Part shown: positions 19,671 through 28,583 of the stretch, in pieces
Numbering within the stretch: the stretch's first letter is position 1
Layout: every line of letters starts with the position of its first letter
Assembly (NCBI GenBank): GCA_021823525.1
Contig: JAKANY010000002.1
Coordinates: forward strand, 103,700 to 167,699
Source of the DNA: Actinomycetes bacterium
GTDB lineage: Bacteria; Actinomycetota; Acidimicrobiia; Acidimicrobiales; RAAP-2
Length of the DNA: 64,000 nt
Reading direction: 5' to 3'
The notes under the pieces: generated by a model
What the model was told of the DNA's origin: nothing
The model's input: the letters and a program-made list of their open reading frames with translations, nothing else
Databases searched by the model: none
Program-made: the position numbers and the translations under genes

Positions 19671-21071
19671 GTGACCATCGACAACCTCGACTTCAGCCGC
19701 TACCAGTTGGGGTGGTCGGACGATCAAGTTCCGGTGTTCAAGCCGAAGAAGGGCCTCAACGAGGCGATCGTGCGCGAGATGTCGGCGATGAAGGATGAAG
19801 CCGCGTGGATGCGCTCGTTCCGGCTCAACGCCCTGAAGCGCTTCGAGGCCAAGCCGATGGCGCCGTGGTTCGCGTCGCGGATGCCCGAGCTGGACTTCGA
19901 CGACATCTACTACTACGTCAAGCCCACCGAGCAGCAGGTCGACCGCTGGGAGGACCTGCCCGACGCGATCAAGACGACCTACGAGCGCCTGGGGATCCCC
20001 GAGGCCGAGCGCAAGTACCTGGCGGGGGTGACCGCGCAGTACGAGTCGGAGGTGGTGTTCCACCGCAATCGTGCCGACCTGGAGCGCCAGGGCGTCCTGT
20101 TTTGCGACATGGACACGGCGGTGCGCGAGTACCCGGACCTGGTGCGTCGGTACTTCGGCAAGGTGATCCCTCCCAACGACAACAAGTTCGCAGCGCTGAA
20201 CTCGGCGGTGTGGAGTGGGGGATCCTTCATCTACGTCCCCCCCGGGGTCACGGTGGACCAGCCGCTCCAGGCGTACTTCCGCATCAACACCGAGAACATG
20301 GGGCAGTTCGAGCGGACCCTGATCATCGCCGACGAGGGCTCGCAGGTCCACTACGTCGAGGGGTGCTCGGCCCCGGTGTACTCGACGGACTCGCTGCACT
20401 CGGCGGTGGTCGAGCTGGTGGCGCTGCGCGGCTCGCGGATCACCTACACGACGATCCAGAACTGGTCCAACAACGTGTACAACCTCGTCACCAAGCGGGC
20501 GCGCGCCGAGGCGGAGGCCCACGTCGAGTGGGTGGACGGCAACATCGGCTCGCGCCTCACGATGAAGTACCCCTCGGTCTACCTGATGGGCCCCAAGGCG
20601 TCCGGGGAGGTGCTCTCGGTCGCCTACGCCGGACCCGGACAGGTCCAGGACGCGGGCGCCAAGATGGTCCACGCCGCCCCCGAGACGACCTCGACGATCA
20701 TCTCGAAGTCGATCTCCAAGGACGGGGGCGTGACGACTTACCGCGGCCTGGTTCGGGTCGAGGAGGGTGCGCGCGGCGCCAAGAGCTTCGTGCGCTGTGA
20801 CGCCCTGATCCTGGACGAGGAGTCGACGTCCGAGACCAAGCCCTATATGGAGGTGGGCGAGCAGGACGCCTCCGTGGGCCACGAGGCGACGGTCTCGAAG
20901 ATCGGTGACGACCAGCTCTTCTACCTCATGAGCCGGGGACTCACCGAGAGCCAGGCGATGAGCATGATCGTCAATGGCTTCATCGAGCCCGTGACCCGGA
21001 CGCTGCCCATGGAGTACGCCGTTGAGTGGTCGCGCCTGATCGAGCTCCAGATGGAGGGCTCGGTCGGCTGA
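19671..21071 (+). CDS. sufB: Fe-S cluster assembly protein SufB
   Basis: [95 protein letters not shown] 19671 after GGAGG. Confidence 0.97.
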   Translation: MTIDNLDFSRYQLGWSDDQVPVFKPKKGLNEAIVREMSAMKDEAAWMRSFRLNALKRFEAKPMAPWFASRMPELDFDDIYYYVKPTEQQVDRWEDLPDAIKTTYERLGIPEAERKYLAGVTAQYESEVVFHRNRADLERQGVLFCDMDTAVREYPDLVRRYFGKVIPPNDNKFAALNSAVWSGGSFIYVPPGVTVDQPLQAYFRINTENMGQFERTLIIADEGSQVHYVEGCSAPVYSTDSLHSAVVELVALRGSRITYTTIQNWSNNVYNLVTKRARAEAEAHVEWVDGNIGSRLTMKYPSVYLMGPKASGEVLSVAYAGPGQVQDAGAKMVHAAPETTSTIISKSISKDGGVTTYRGLVRVEEGARGAKSFVRCDALILDEESTSETKPYMEVGEQDASVGHEATVSKIGDDQLFYLMSRGLTESQAMSMIVNGFIEPVTRTLPMEYAVEWSRLIELQMEGSVG

Positions 21072-21117
21072 GCGGCTGCCTGGTCACGGGCGGCCCGATG
21101 CTGCGAGGATGGTGACC

Positions 21118-21492
21118 ATGCCCATGCGCGAGGAGTGCAAGCACTTCCAGAGCCGCACGTACGCGTCGGGCGAGGTGGCGCGCTTCTGCGTGCTGGGCAA
21201 CGCGCCCGATCAGCCGTGGTCCTGCCCGGCCGACTGCGTGACCTACGAACGCCGGCTGGCCGACGTGGGATGGTCGCACGGGACGCTGGTGGATCGACCC
21301 GTCGAGGCGGCCCCGGCGGGTTCGTCGGCCGACGAGCGGCGCCAGGTGCTCGACGAGGCCGATCACGTGCTTGACCAGGTGGCACCAGGCATCCTGGCCG
21401 AGCACCGCGAGGAGCTCGATCGCGCGGCTCGCTCCGCGCGCGGCTGGCGATTCTGGCGTCGGGGCCCCGGGGGGCGCCCTACCGGCCGGTGA
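21118..21492 (+). CDS. small Cys-rich hypothetical protein downstream of sufB
   Basis: MREECKHFQSRTYASGEVARFCVLGNAPDQPWSCPADCVTYERR; GAGGAT box 7 nt before ATG 21118 (ORF track start 21109). Confidence 0.6.
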   Translation: MPMREECKHFQSRTYASGEVARFCVLGNAPDQPWSCPADCVTYERRLADVGWSHGTLVDRPVEAAPAGSSADERRQVLDEADHVLDQVAPGILAEHREELDRAARSARGWRFWRRGPGGRPTGR

Positions 21493-22306
21493 AGTTCGGC
21501 GGACGGCGCTCCAAGAAGGCGCCGAGGGCCTCGACCAGGTCGTCGTTCTCCAGGAAGAGCGCGTTCCATCGGGCGACGAAGTCCAAGCCCTCGTCGATGC
21601 TGCGTCCGTCGTTGGCGCGCAGGACCGCCTTGGTCCCCCGCACCGCCCACGGCGAGTTGGCCGCGATCGTGGCGGCCAGGTCGTGCGCGGCGGCGATCGC
21701 GTCGTCGGCGGCGGGTCCCACCACGCGGTTGACCAGGCCGATGGCGGCGGCGCGCTCGGCGTCGATGTCCTGGCCCGTGAAGGCCAGCTCGGCCGCGTGA
21801 CCGGGGCCCACGATGCGCGGGAGGCGCTGGAGGGTGCCCAGGTCGGCGACGATCGCCATGCGCGTCTCGCGCACCGAGAAGACGGCATCGGGCGCCGCGA
21901 CACGAATGTCGCAGGCGGTGATCAGGTCGACGCCCCCGCCCAGGCAGTAGCCGCTCACCGCGGCGATCACCGGCACGGGCAGCTCGGCCACCGACGAGAT
22001 CGCCTGCTGCATGCGCCGCACCGACTCCAGGCGCCCCCGCGCGCGCGCCGCGGCGGAGCCGCGCGCGCCGCCGCCCGTCAGGCTCGCGCCCAGTTCCTTG
22101 AGGTCGAGGCCGACGGTGAAGTGGCCGCCGCGCGGCGCGATGACCACGGCGCGTACCTGTGGATCGGCCGCGAGGACGGCCGTGGCGCGGGGGAGGTCGG
22201 CCCAGAAAGCGGTGCCCAAGGCGTTGCGGGCGTCGACCCGATTCAGCCAGAGGGTGGCGACCGCCCCCTCGCGCGTCAGCTCGATGACGTCGGACGCGAA
22301 ACTCAC
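21479..22306 (-). CDS. enoyl-CoA hydratase/isomerase family protein
   Basis: VKRV-type fold: NRVDARNALG, GGHFTVGLDLKEL, AVSGYCLGGGVDLITACDIRVAAPDAVFSVRE. Confidence 0.92.
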   Translation of the reverse strand: MSFASDVIELTREGAVATLWLNRVDARNALGTAFWADLPRATAVLAADPQVRAVVIAPRGGHFTVGLDLKELGASLTGGGARGSAAARARGRLESVRRMQQAISSVAELPVPVIAAVSGYCLGGGVDLITACDIRVAAPDAVFSVRETRMAIVADLGTLQRLPRIVGPGHAAELAFTGQDIDAERAAAIGLVNRVVGPAADDAIAAAHDLAATIAANSPWAVRGTKAVLRANDGRSIDEGLDFVARWNALFLENDDLVEALGAFLERRPPNFTGR

Positions 22307-22389
22307 GGGTACCTCATGCCCGCGAGCATAGACAGGCAGTCCCCGGGGTGGGGGCGGGAGCGCCGCCAGTACACTGGCCAGGCCCCGAT

Positions 22390-23616
22390 ATGGCTTCCTT
22401 CCGCGACACCGCCCTCCACTTTGTGCGTACGCGTCCTGACGCGTCCCAGCGCGGCGCGAGCTTCCAGCGATTCCTCGACACCGGGCTGCCCAGCGCCAGC
22501 GAGGAGGTGTGGCGCTACGCACCCCTCGAGGACCTGGACCTCGACGGGTTCGCGTTGGCGACCGAGCCCCGCGCCGAGGCCCTCGGGCCGGTGGCCGCGG
22601 CACTCGCGCCCCTCGCGAGTCGCACGATCCACCTGGTCGACGGGTTCGTCGTCGACGAGGGCCGACCGACCGAGGGCGTCGACGTGGTGGTCGACGCGGT
22701 GGACCCGGAGGGGGCCCTCGAGGCCTACGCGAGCGACGCCTTCGCCCTGCTCAACAACGCCCTGACACCGGGCGTCGTGACGGTGACCGTCCGCGCGGGC
22801 GTCGCGCTGGAGGCACCGATCGTGATCGCTGCCGGCGCCGGGTCGGCGGCGTCGTTCCCCCGCGTGCGCGTGGTGCTCGAGCGAGGCGCTCGCGCCGTGC
22901 TCGTCGAGGTCTACGAGGGTGGATCGGGCTCCCTGGTCGACGTGGTGGGCGAGTACGAGGTCGGCCCCGACGCGCACCTGGCCCTGGTCGCGTACCAGCG
23001 GCTGGACCACCGCAGCTGGCACGTCGCCCGCACGTCGGCGCGGTTAGCGAGCGACGCGCGGCTCAGCCACGCGGTGGTGGGGCTGGGTGCCCGCTACGAC
23101 CGCTCGCGCAACGACGCGACCCTGGAGGGCCGCGGGGCCGAGAACGTGCTGCGCACGACCTTCTTCGGCGCGGGCGACCAGGTCCACGACTTTCGCACGC
23201 GCCAGTTCCACGTGGCGGCGCACACGCGCTCGACCCTCCTGTCCAAGGGGGCCGTCGCCGATCAGTCCCGCTCGATCTACACCGGGCTCATCGAGATCGA
23301 GCACGGGGCGCGCAAGACCGACGCCCGTCAGACCAACCACAACCTGCTCCTGTCGCCCAGCGCTCACGCCGACTCCGTGCCGAACTTGGAGATCCGCGAG
23401 AACGACGTGGTGTGCGCGCACGCCTCGAGTGTGGGCCCCCTCGACGAGCTGCAGCTGTGGTACCTCGAGTCCCGGGGCGTCCCCCGACCCGAGGCGCAGC
23501 GACTGATGATCCGGGGGTTCTTCCTCGAGATGCTCGACGCCCTGCCGCGGGTCGTGGCCGACCTCCTGACGGCCGACGTCGACGCCTCTCTCGGAGCGCT
23601 CGAGGTGGTCGCGTGA
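22390..23616 (+). CDS. sufD: Fe-S cluster assembly protein SufD
   Basis: NVLRTTFFGAGDQVHDFRTRQFHVA...TGLIEIEHGARKTDARQTNHNLLLSPSAHADSVPNLEIRENDVVCAHASSVGPLDELQLWYLESRG. Confidence 0.96.
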   Translation: MASFRDTALHFVRTRPDASQRGASFQRFLDTGLPSASEEVWRYAPLEDLDLDGFALATEPRAEALGPVAAALAPLASRTIHLVDGFVVDEGRPTEGVDVVVDAVDPEGALEAYASDAFALLNNALTPGVVTVTVRAGVALEAPIVIAAGAGSAASFPRVRVVLERGARAVLVEVYEGGSGSLVDVVGEYEVGPDAHLALVAYQRLDHRSWHVARTSARLASDARLSHAVVGLGARYDRSRNDATLEGRGAENVLRTTFFGAGDQVHDFRTRQFHVAAHTRSTLLSKGAVADQSRSIYTGLIEIEHGARKTDARQTNHNLLLSPSAHADSVPNLEIRENDVVCAHASSVGPLDELQLWYLESRGVPRPEAQRLMIRGFFLEMLDALPRVVADLLTADVDASLGALEVVA

Positions 23617-23927
23617 ACGTCGTGGACGCCGGAGCCCTCGAGGACTTCGCCGACGCGACGACGCGCCAGGTGACTCTTGGCGACCGCGTCGTCGTGATCG
23701 TGCGCCTGGGCGACGACGTCTACGTCCTCGACGACCGGTGCAGCCACGAGGACTTCAGCCTGGCGCGAGGCACCGTCGACCCGGACGAGTGCACCATCGA
23801 GTGCGCGCGCCACGGAGCGCTCTTCTCGCTCAAGGACGGTGAGGCGCTCACGTTGCCGGCGACCCATCCGGTGCGCCGCTACGAGGCGACCGTTCGCGAC
23901 GGTCGGGTGGAGGTGAGCGTCGCGTGA
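23613..23927 (+). CDS. Rieske [2Fe-2S] ferredoxin-like protein
   Basis: CSHEDFSLARG...CARHGALFSLKDGEAL (C-x-H ... C-x2-H motifs); start overlaps the sufD stop. Confidence 0.93.
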   Translation: MNVVDAGALEDFADATTRQVTLGDRVVVIVRLGDDVYVLDDRCSHEDFSLARGTVDPDECTIECARHGALFSLKDGEALTLPATHPVRRYEATVRDGRVEVSVA

Positions 23928-24649
23928 GCGTCTTGACGATCCAGGGGCTGCGCGTCGCGGTCGCCGGACGCGAGGTCGTGCAGGGGTTCGACCTCACGAT
24001 GCGCTCGGGCGAGGTGCACGTGATCATGGGTCCCAACGGCTCGGGCAAGTCCACGCTGGCTCTGGCGCTGGCGGGCCACCCCGGCTACCAGGTCGTCGGG
24101 GGCACCGCGGAGATCGACGGCGTGTCGCTCCTCGACCAGTCGCCCACCGGCCGCGTGCGCACCGGGCTCTTCCTCGCGCTCCAGCAGCCCCTCGAGGTCC
24201 CGGGCGTCCTCCTGCGCGACGTCCTGCGCGCGGCGGGCGCGGACGGAGAGGACCTGGCGGCGCGCATCCAGGACGAGGCGAAGCGTGTCGACCTGCGCCC
24301 GGCGCTGGTCGAACGCTTCCTCAACGTGGATCTCTCGGGCGGCGAGCGCAAGCGAGCCGAGGTCGTGCAGTTCGGCGTCCTGCGTCCCGCGTTCGGACTC
24401 TTCGACGAGGTCGACTCGGGTCTCGACGTGGACTCCCTAGGGGCCGTGGCCCGGCGACTGGCGGCCGCGACCCACGAGTGGCACTGCGGCGTTCTCGTGA
24501 TCACGCACTTCCAGCGGCTCCTCCAGGAGCTGACGCCAACGACGATCCACGTCATGCGCGCGGGGAGGATCGTGGCCCACGGTGGTCCCGAGCTGGCCGC
24601 GACGCTTGAGCGCGAGGGCTACGAGCCCTTCGCCACGGCGTCCGAGTAG
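23924..24649 (+). CDS. sufC: SufC-type ATPase (paralogue 1)
   Basis: IMGPNGSGKSTLALALAGHPGYQVV, LSGGERKRAEVVQF, LFDEVDSGLDVDSL. Confidence 0.94.
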   Translation: MSVLTIQGLRVAVAGREVVQGFDLTMRSGEVHVIMGPNGSGKSTLALALAGHPGYQVVGGTAEIDGVSLLDQSPTGRVRTGLFLALQQPLEVPGVLLRDVLRAAGADGEDLAARIQDEAKRVDLRPALVERFLNVDLSGGERKRAEVVQFGVLRPAFGLFDEVDSGLDVDSLGAVARRLAAATHEWHCGVLVITHFQRLLQELTPTTIHVMRAGRIVAHGGPELAATLEREGYEPFATASE

Positions 24650-24672
24650 TGCGGTCTCGGTAGGATTGTCCG

Positions 24673-26004
24673 ATGCCTGAGCGACGCCACAGCGCGGGCG
24701 GGCGGCCGGGACGCCGCCACGGGCCGCTGGCCAACAGCGACCGGCTCGAGGAGCTCGGGGCGGCGATCGACCAGCGCGCCAATCCCACGGCGCGGCGCCG
24801 GCGGCGCGCGCCGCGCGGCCGGCGGCGTGGGGTCCGCATCACCGCGATCGTCGCGATCGTGCTCGTAGGTCTCGTGGTCGCGCTGATCGGCGGGGGATAC
24901 CTCTACGCGCGGTACCGCTTCGACCAGATCCCCAAGGTCAACGTGGCCGGTGAGCTGCCCCAGCTGTCGGGTCGACCCTTCAACATCCTGGAGATCGGTT
25001 CGGACTCGCGGGCGGGGCTGACCGGCCAGGTGGCGCGTCAGACGGGCGCCTCGGCCGGTCTCGTCAGCGGCCAGCGCAGCGACGTGGTCAAGATCATGCA
25101 CATCGACCCGGCCGCGGGCACGATCACGATCGTGTCGATCCCTCGCGACACGATGGTGACGCTGCTGGCCAACCAGCGCCTCTACGGCCGGTTCAACCGC
25201 ATCAACGTCAACTACGGCGGCGGGCCCTCGCTGCTCGCCCAGACGATCACGGCCAACTACGGCATTCCCATCAACCACGTGATCCAGGTGAGCTTCGCGG
25301 GTCTCATCAACGCCGCTGACGCCATCGGCGGGGTGTTCCTCGACTTCCCCTACCCGGCCAAGGACGCCTACTCGGGCCTGAACATCCCCCACGCGGGCTG
25401 CCAGCTGGTGACGGGCTTCCAGGCGCTCGCGGTCGCGCGGAGTCGGCACTACCAGTGGTTCCAGGGGGGTGTCTGGCACTACGACCCGACGAGCGACTTC
25501 GGCCGCATCGATCGCCAGAATGTGTTCATCCGCGCGCTGATCAGCCGGGCCAAGCACCTGTACAACCCGTTGACGATCAACTCGTTCCTGGCCAAGATCC
25601 CTCAGGGCATCACGCTCGACAGCGGGTTCACCCTGAACGAGCTCATCGCCCTGGCGGTGAAGTTTCACGGCTACAACCCGGCGAGCATGCTGACCTACAC
25701 GTTGCCCACGGTGCCCGCCACGCTTCCGGGTCTGGGCGACGTCCTGTTCACCCAGCAGCCCGAGACCCAGCAGCTGCTGGTGAGCGTCTTCGGCTCCTCG
25801 CTCCTGGCGCCGACCAACCCGCCACCGAACGCGCAGCTCCAGACGCCGCTGCCCCCCAAGATCGCGCCCACGACCACGACGACGATCGCGCATCCCACGA
25901 CGACCGTTCCGGCGAGGACCACCACGACCCGCCCGAAGGTCACGACGCCCGCCAACCCGACGAGCGTGGTGCCCTACTTCGACCCGGTGCCCTGCACGCC
26001 CTAG
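24673..26004 (+). CDS. LytR-CpsA-Psr (LCP) family protein with Thr-rich C-terminal tail
   Basis: GSDSRAG...SDVVKIMHIDPAAGTITIVSIPRDTMV...YGRFNRINVNY...GLINAADAIGGV; TM near N-terminus; TTTTT-rich tail. Confidence 0.92.
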   Translation: MPERRHSAGGRPGRRHGPLANSDRLEELGAAIDQRANPTARRRRRAPRGRRRGVRITAIVAIVLVGLVVALIGGGYLYARYRFDQIPKVNVAGELPQLSGRPFNILEIGSDSRAGLTGQVARQTGASAGLVSGQRSDVVKIMHIDPAAGTITIVSIPRDTMVTLLANQRLYGRFNRINVNYGGGPSLLAQTITANYGIPINHVIQVSFAGLINAADAIGGVFLDFPYPAKDAYSGLNIPHAGCQLVTGFQALAVARSRHYQWFQGGVWHYDPTSDFGRIDRQNVFIRALISRAKHLYNPLTINSFLAKIPQGITLDSGFTLNELIALAVKFHGYNPASMLTYTLPTVPATLPGLGDVLFTQQPETQQLLVSVFGSSLLAPTNPPPNAQLQTPLPPKIAPTTTTTIAHPTTTVPARTTTTRPKVTTPANPTSVVPYFDPVPCTP

Positions 26005-26462
26005 GCGCGCGCGGCGTCGTCGATCGCCTGGGTGAGGGTGTTCCAGGCGAGCGTCGCGCACTTGATGCGCACGGGGAACTTCACGACGCCCGCCAGGGCC
26101 GCGAGCTCGCCGTCGGTGCGAAGGTCGGGGGTGACGGCCGCTTCGGGGTCCGTCCCGTCCTCGTGCACGGTCATCATCGACTTGAAGCGGTCGATGATCT
26201 GGCGCACGTCGCTGAGGGGCTTGCCCTTGACGGCGGCGCTCATCATCGACGACGAGGCCTGGGAGATCGAGCATCCGTGGCCCGTGAGCTTGATGTCCTC
26301 GAGCACGCCGTCGCGCACGACCAGGTAGACGACGAGCTCATCGCCACACAGGGGGTTGAACCCCTCGGTCCGCGCCGTGGGGTGGTCGAGCTCGCCGCGG
26401 TTGCGCGGTGAGCGATAGTGGTCGAGGATGATCTCGCGGTAGAGGTCGTCCAGTCCGGCCAT
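26001..26462 (-). CDS. sufU: SufU/IscU-type Fe-S scaffold
   Basis: LYREIILDHYRSPRNRGELDHPTA...NPLCGDELVVYL...GHGCSISQASSSMMSAAVKGK...IKCATLAWNTLTQAI. Confidence 0.95.
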   Translation of the reverse strand: MAGLDDLYREIILDHYRSPRNRGELDHPTARTEGFNPLCGDELVVYLVVRDGVLEDIKLTGHGCSISQASSSMMSAAVKGKPLSDVRQIIDRFKSMMTVHEDGTDPEAAVTPDLRTDGELAALAGVVKFPVRIKCATLAWNTLTQAIDDAARA

Positions 26463-26464
26463 CG

Positions 26465-27700
26465 CTACCCGAACAGCTTCACGGTGGCCTGGAGGGCCTC
26501 GACGAGCACGTCGAGATCGCCGCGCAGCGTGTAGGGCCCCAACGAGGCGCGCGCGGTGGCCGCGAGCCCGTAGCGCCGCATGAGGGGCTTGGCGCAGTGG
26601 TGCCCCGGCCGAACGCACACGCCGTACTCGTCGAGCACCTGGGCGACGTCGTGCGGGTGCACGCCCTCGACGTCGAGGCTGAACACGCCCGTGCGCTCGG
26701 TGGCCTCTCGCGGTCCGATGACGCGCACCCGGCCGTCGACCGACTCGGCGAGCAGGTCGAGGGCGGTCACCGTCAAGGCGTGCTCGTACTCGGCGACCGC
26801 GTCGAGCCCCAGACCGGTGAGGTACCGCACCGCCGCGCGCAGGCCGGCGGCCTCGGCGATGGGTGGCGTTCCCGCCTCGAAGCGCGTGGGGCCGCTCGCG
26901 GGGACGAAGCCATCGGTGCGCACGTCGGCGATCATGCCGCCACCGCCGAGGAACGGCGGCATCGACGCGAGGATCGCCGCCCGGGTCCAGAAGACCCCGA
27001 GACCCGTCGGGCCGAGCATCTTGTGGGCCGAGAAGCACACGAAGTCGGCGTCCCAGGCGCGCACGTCGGTCCGCTGGTGGCCGACCGCCTGCGCGGCGTC
27101 GACCGCCGCCAGCGCACCGTGGTCGTGGGCGGCTCGCACCAGCGCGGCCACCGGGTTGCGCGTGCCCAGGACGTTGGAGATCGCGGTGAAGGAGAAGAGT
27201 TTGACGCCCTCGAACAGTCGGTCCAGGTCCTTCAGGTCGAGGCGGAAGTCGTCGCCGAGGGGAACGAAGCGGACCTCGATGCCGCGCTCCTCGCGCAGCT
27301 GGAACCACGGGACGATGTTGGCGTGGTGCTCCATCTCGGTGACCAGGACGACGTCGCCGGCCCGCAGGTTGGCCGCCCCCCAGGAGCGGGCGAGCAGGTT
27401 GAACGCCTCGGTGGTGTTCTTGGTGAACACCACCTCGTTCTCGGGGTCGGGGGCGCCGATGAAGCGCCCCACCTCGGCGCGGGCTCCCTCGTAGATCTCA
27501 GTGGCCTCATTGGCCGTCTGGTAGACGCCGCGGTGGACGTTGGCGTGATGCCCCGTGTAGTAGCGATCCATGGCCTCGATCACCGCGCGGGGTGGCAGCG
27601 TCGAGGAGGCCGAGTCGAGATAGGTGATGGGGCGCCCGTGGATCTCGCGCGTGAGCAGGGGCGTGTCGATGCGCACGCGGCGTGGGTCGAACGACGTCAT
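26465..27700 (-). CDS. sufS: cysteine desulfurase SufS
   Basis: YLDSASSTLPPRAVIEAM, HHANVHRGVYQTANEAT, FSAHKMLGPTGLGVFW, RPGHHCAKPLMRR. Confidence 0.96.
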   Translation of the reverse strand: MTSFDPRRVRIDTPLLTREIHGRPITYLDSASSTLPPRAVIEAMDRYYTGHHANVHRGVYQTANEATEIYEGARAEVGRFIGAPDPENEVVFTKNTTEAFNLLARSWGAANLRAGDVVLVTEMEHHANIVPWFQLREERGIEVRFVPLGDDFRLDLKDLDRLFEGVKLFSFTAISNVLGTRNPVAALVRAAHDHGALAAVDAAQAVGHQRTDVRAWDADFVCFSAHKMLGPTGLGVFWTRAAILASMPPFLGGGGMIADVRTDGFVPASGPTRFEAGTPPIAEAAGLRAAVRYLTGLGLDAVAEYEHALTVTALDLLAESVDGRVRVIGPREATERTGVFSLDVEGVHPHDVAQVLDEYGVCVRPGHHCAKPLMRRYGLAATARASLGPYTLRGDLDVLVEALQATVKLFG

Positions 27701-28455
27701 CGGGCCACCGCCCGCCAGGTGTCGTAGCCCTGGTGCTCGATGGTCTGGGCCAGCTCCGCGCCCCCGGTGTCGACGATGCGCCCGTCGATGAGGATGTGGA
27801 CCCGGTCCGGCTCGATCTCCTCGAGGAGCTTGACGTAGTGGGTGACCACGACGATGCCCAGCTCACCGCGGCGCTCCCGGACGGTACGCACGCCTCGCGC
27901 GACCACGCGCAGGGCGTCGATGTCCAGGCCCGAGTCGGTCTCGTCGAGCAGCGCAACCACCGGATCGAGCAGCGCCATCTGGAGAACCTCGTTGCGCTTG
28001 CGCTCGCCGCCGCTGAAGCCTTCGTTCAGGTGGCGCTCGGCGAACGCGGGATCCATCCCGAGGCGCTCCATCCACTCCATCAGCTCGAGGCGCACCTCGA
28101 GCACCGAGAGCTGCTCGACGCCCCGTCGGGCCAGCATCGCCTGGCGGAGGAACTGGATGACCGACACCCCGCTGATCGCCTCGGGGTACTGGAAGGCCAA
28201 GAAGACGCCCGAGCGCGCTCGCGCGTCGGGCGTCCAGTCCGCGATGTCCTGTCCGCGAAAGAGGATCTGGCCGCTGGTCAGGTGATATCCAGGGTGACCC
28301 ATGATGAGGCTGGCCAGTGTCGACTTGCCTGCGCCATTGGGACCCATAAGGGCGTGGACCTCGCCCGCGCGCACGGTGAGGTCGACGCCACGCAGGATCG
28401 TCGTCCCGTCAGCCTCGGCGTGCACGTCGCGCAACTCCAGGAGCGTCTCAGACAC
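27697..28455 (-). CDS. sufC: Fe-S cluster assembly ATPase SufC (paralogue 2)
   Basis: MGPNGAGKSTLASLIMGHPGYHLTSGQILFRGQDI, FSGGERKRNEVLQMALLDP, LLDETDSGLDIDALR; TAGGCT 6 nt before GTG 28455. Confidence 0.96.
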   Translation of the reverse strand: MSETLLELRDVHAEADGTTILRGVDLTVRAGEVHALMGPNGAGKSTLASLIMGHPGYHLTSGQILFRGQDIADWTPDARARSGVFLAFQYPEAISGVSVIQFLRQAMLARRGVEQLSVLEVRLELMEWMERLGMDPAFAERHLNEGFSGGERKRNEVLQMALLDPVVALLDETDSGLDIDALRVVARGVRTVRERRGELGIVVVTHYVKLLEEIEPDRVHILIDGRIVDTGGAELAQTIEHQGYDTWRAVAR

Positions 28456-28583
28456 GTCCGCAGCCTAACGGGCGTCCTCCCCGCTCCCTTCGGGCTCGAC
28501 CGGCGGCCGCGAGTCCCAGCGCGGGAGATTGAGTAGTCTCGCAGGTGCCACACCGTACTGGGCAGTAGGAACTGAGGGCGACC

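Noticed and set aside
25860-25980. ACG/ACC-rich repeats in the LCP gene 3' end as a tandem repeat or CRISPR-like element
   Set aside because: In-frame Thr/Pro-rich low-complexity tail of the secreted LCP protein
28534-28568. Possible leaderless 7-codon ORF (VPHRTGQ*) upstream of the acyl-CoA dehydrogenase
   Set aside because: Box-to-GTG spacing is only 5 nt and the ORF ends 15 nt before the start, so it does not match the mini-ORF pattern well
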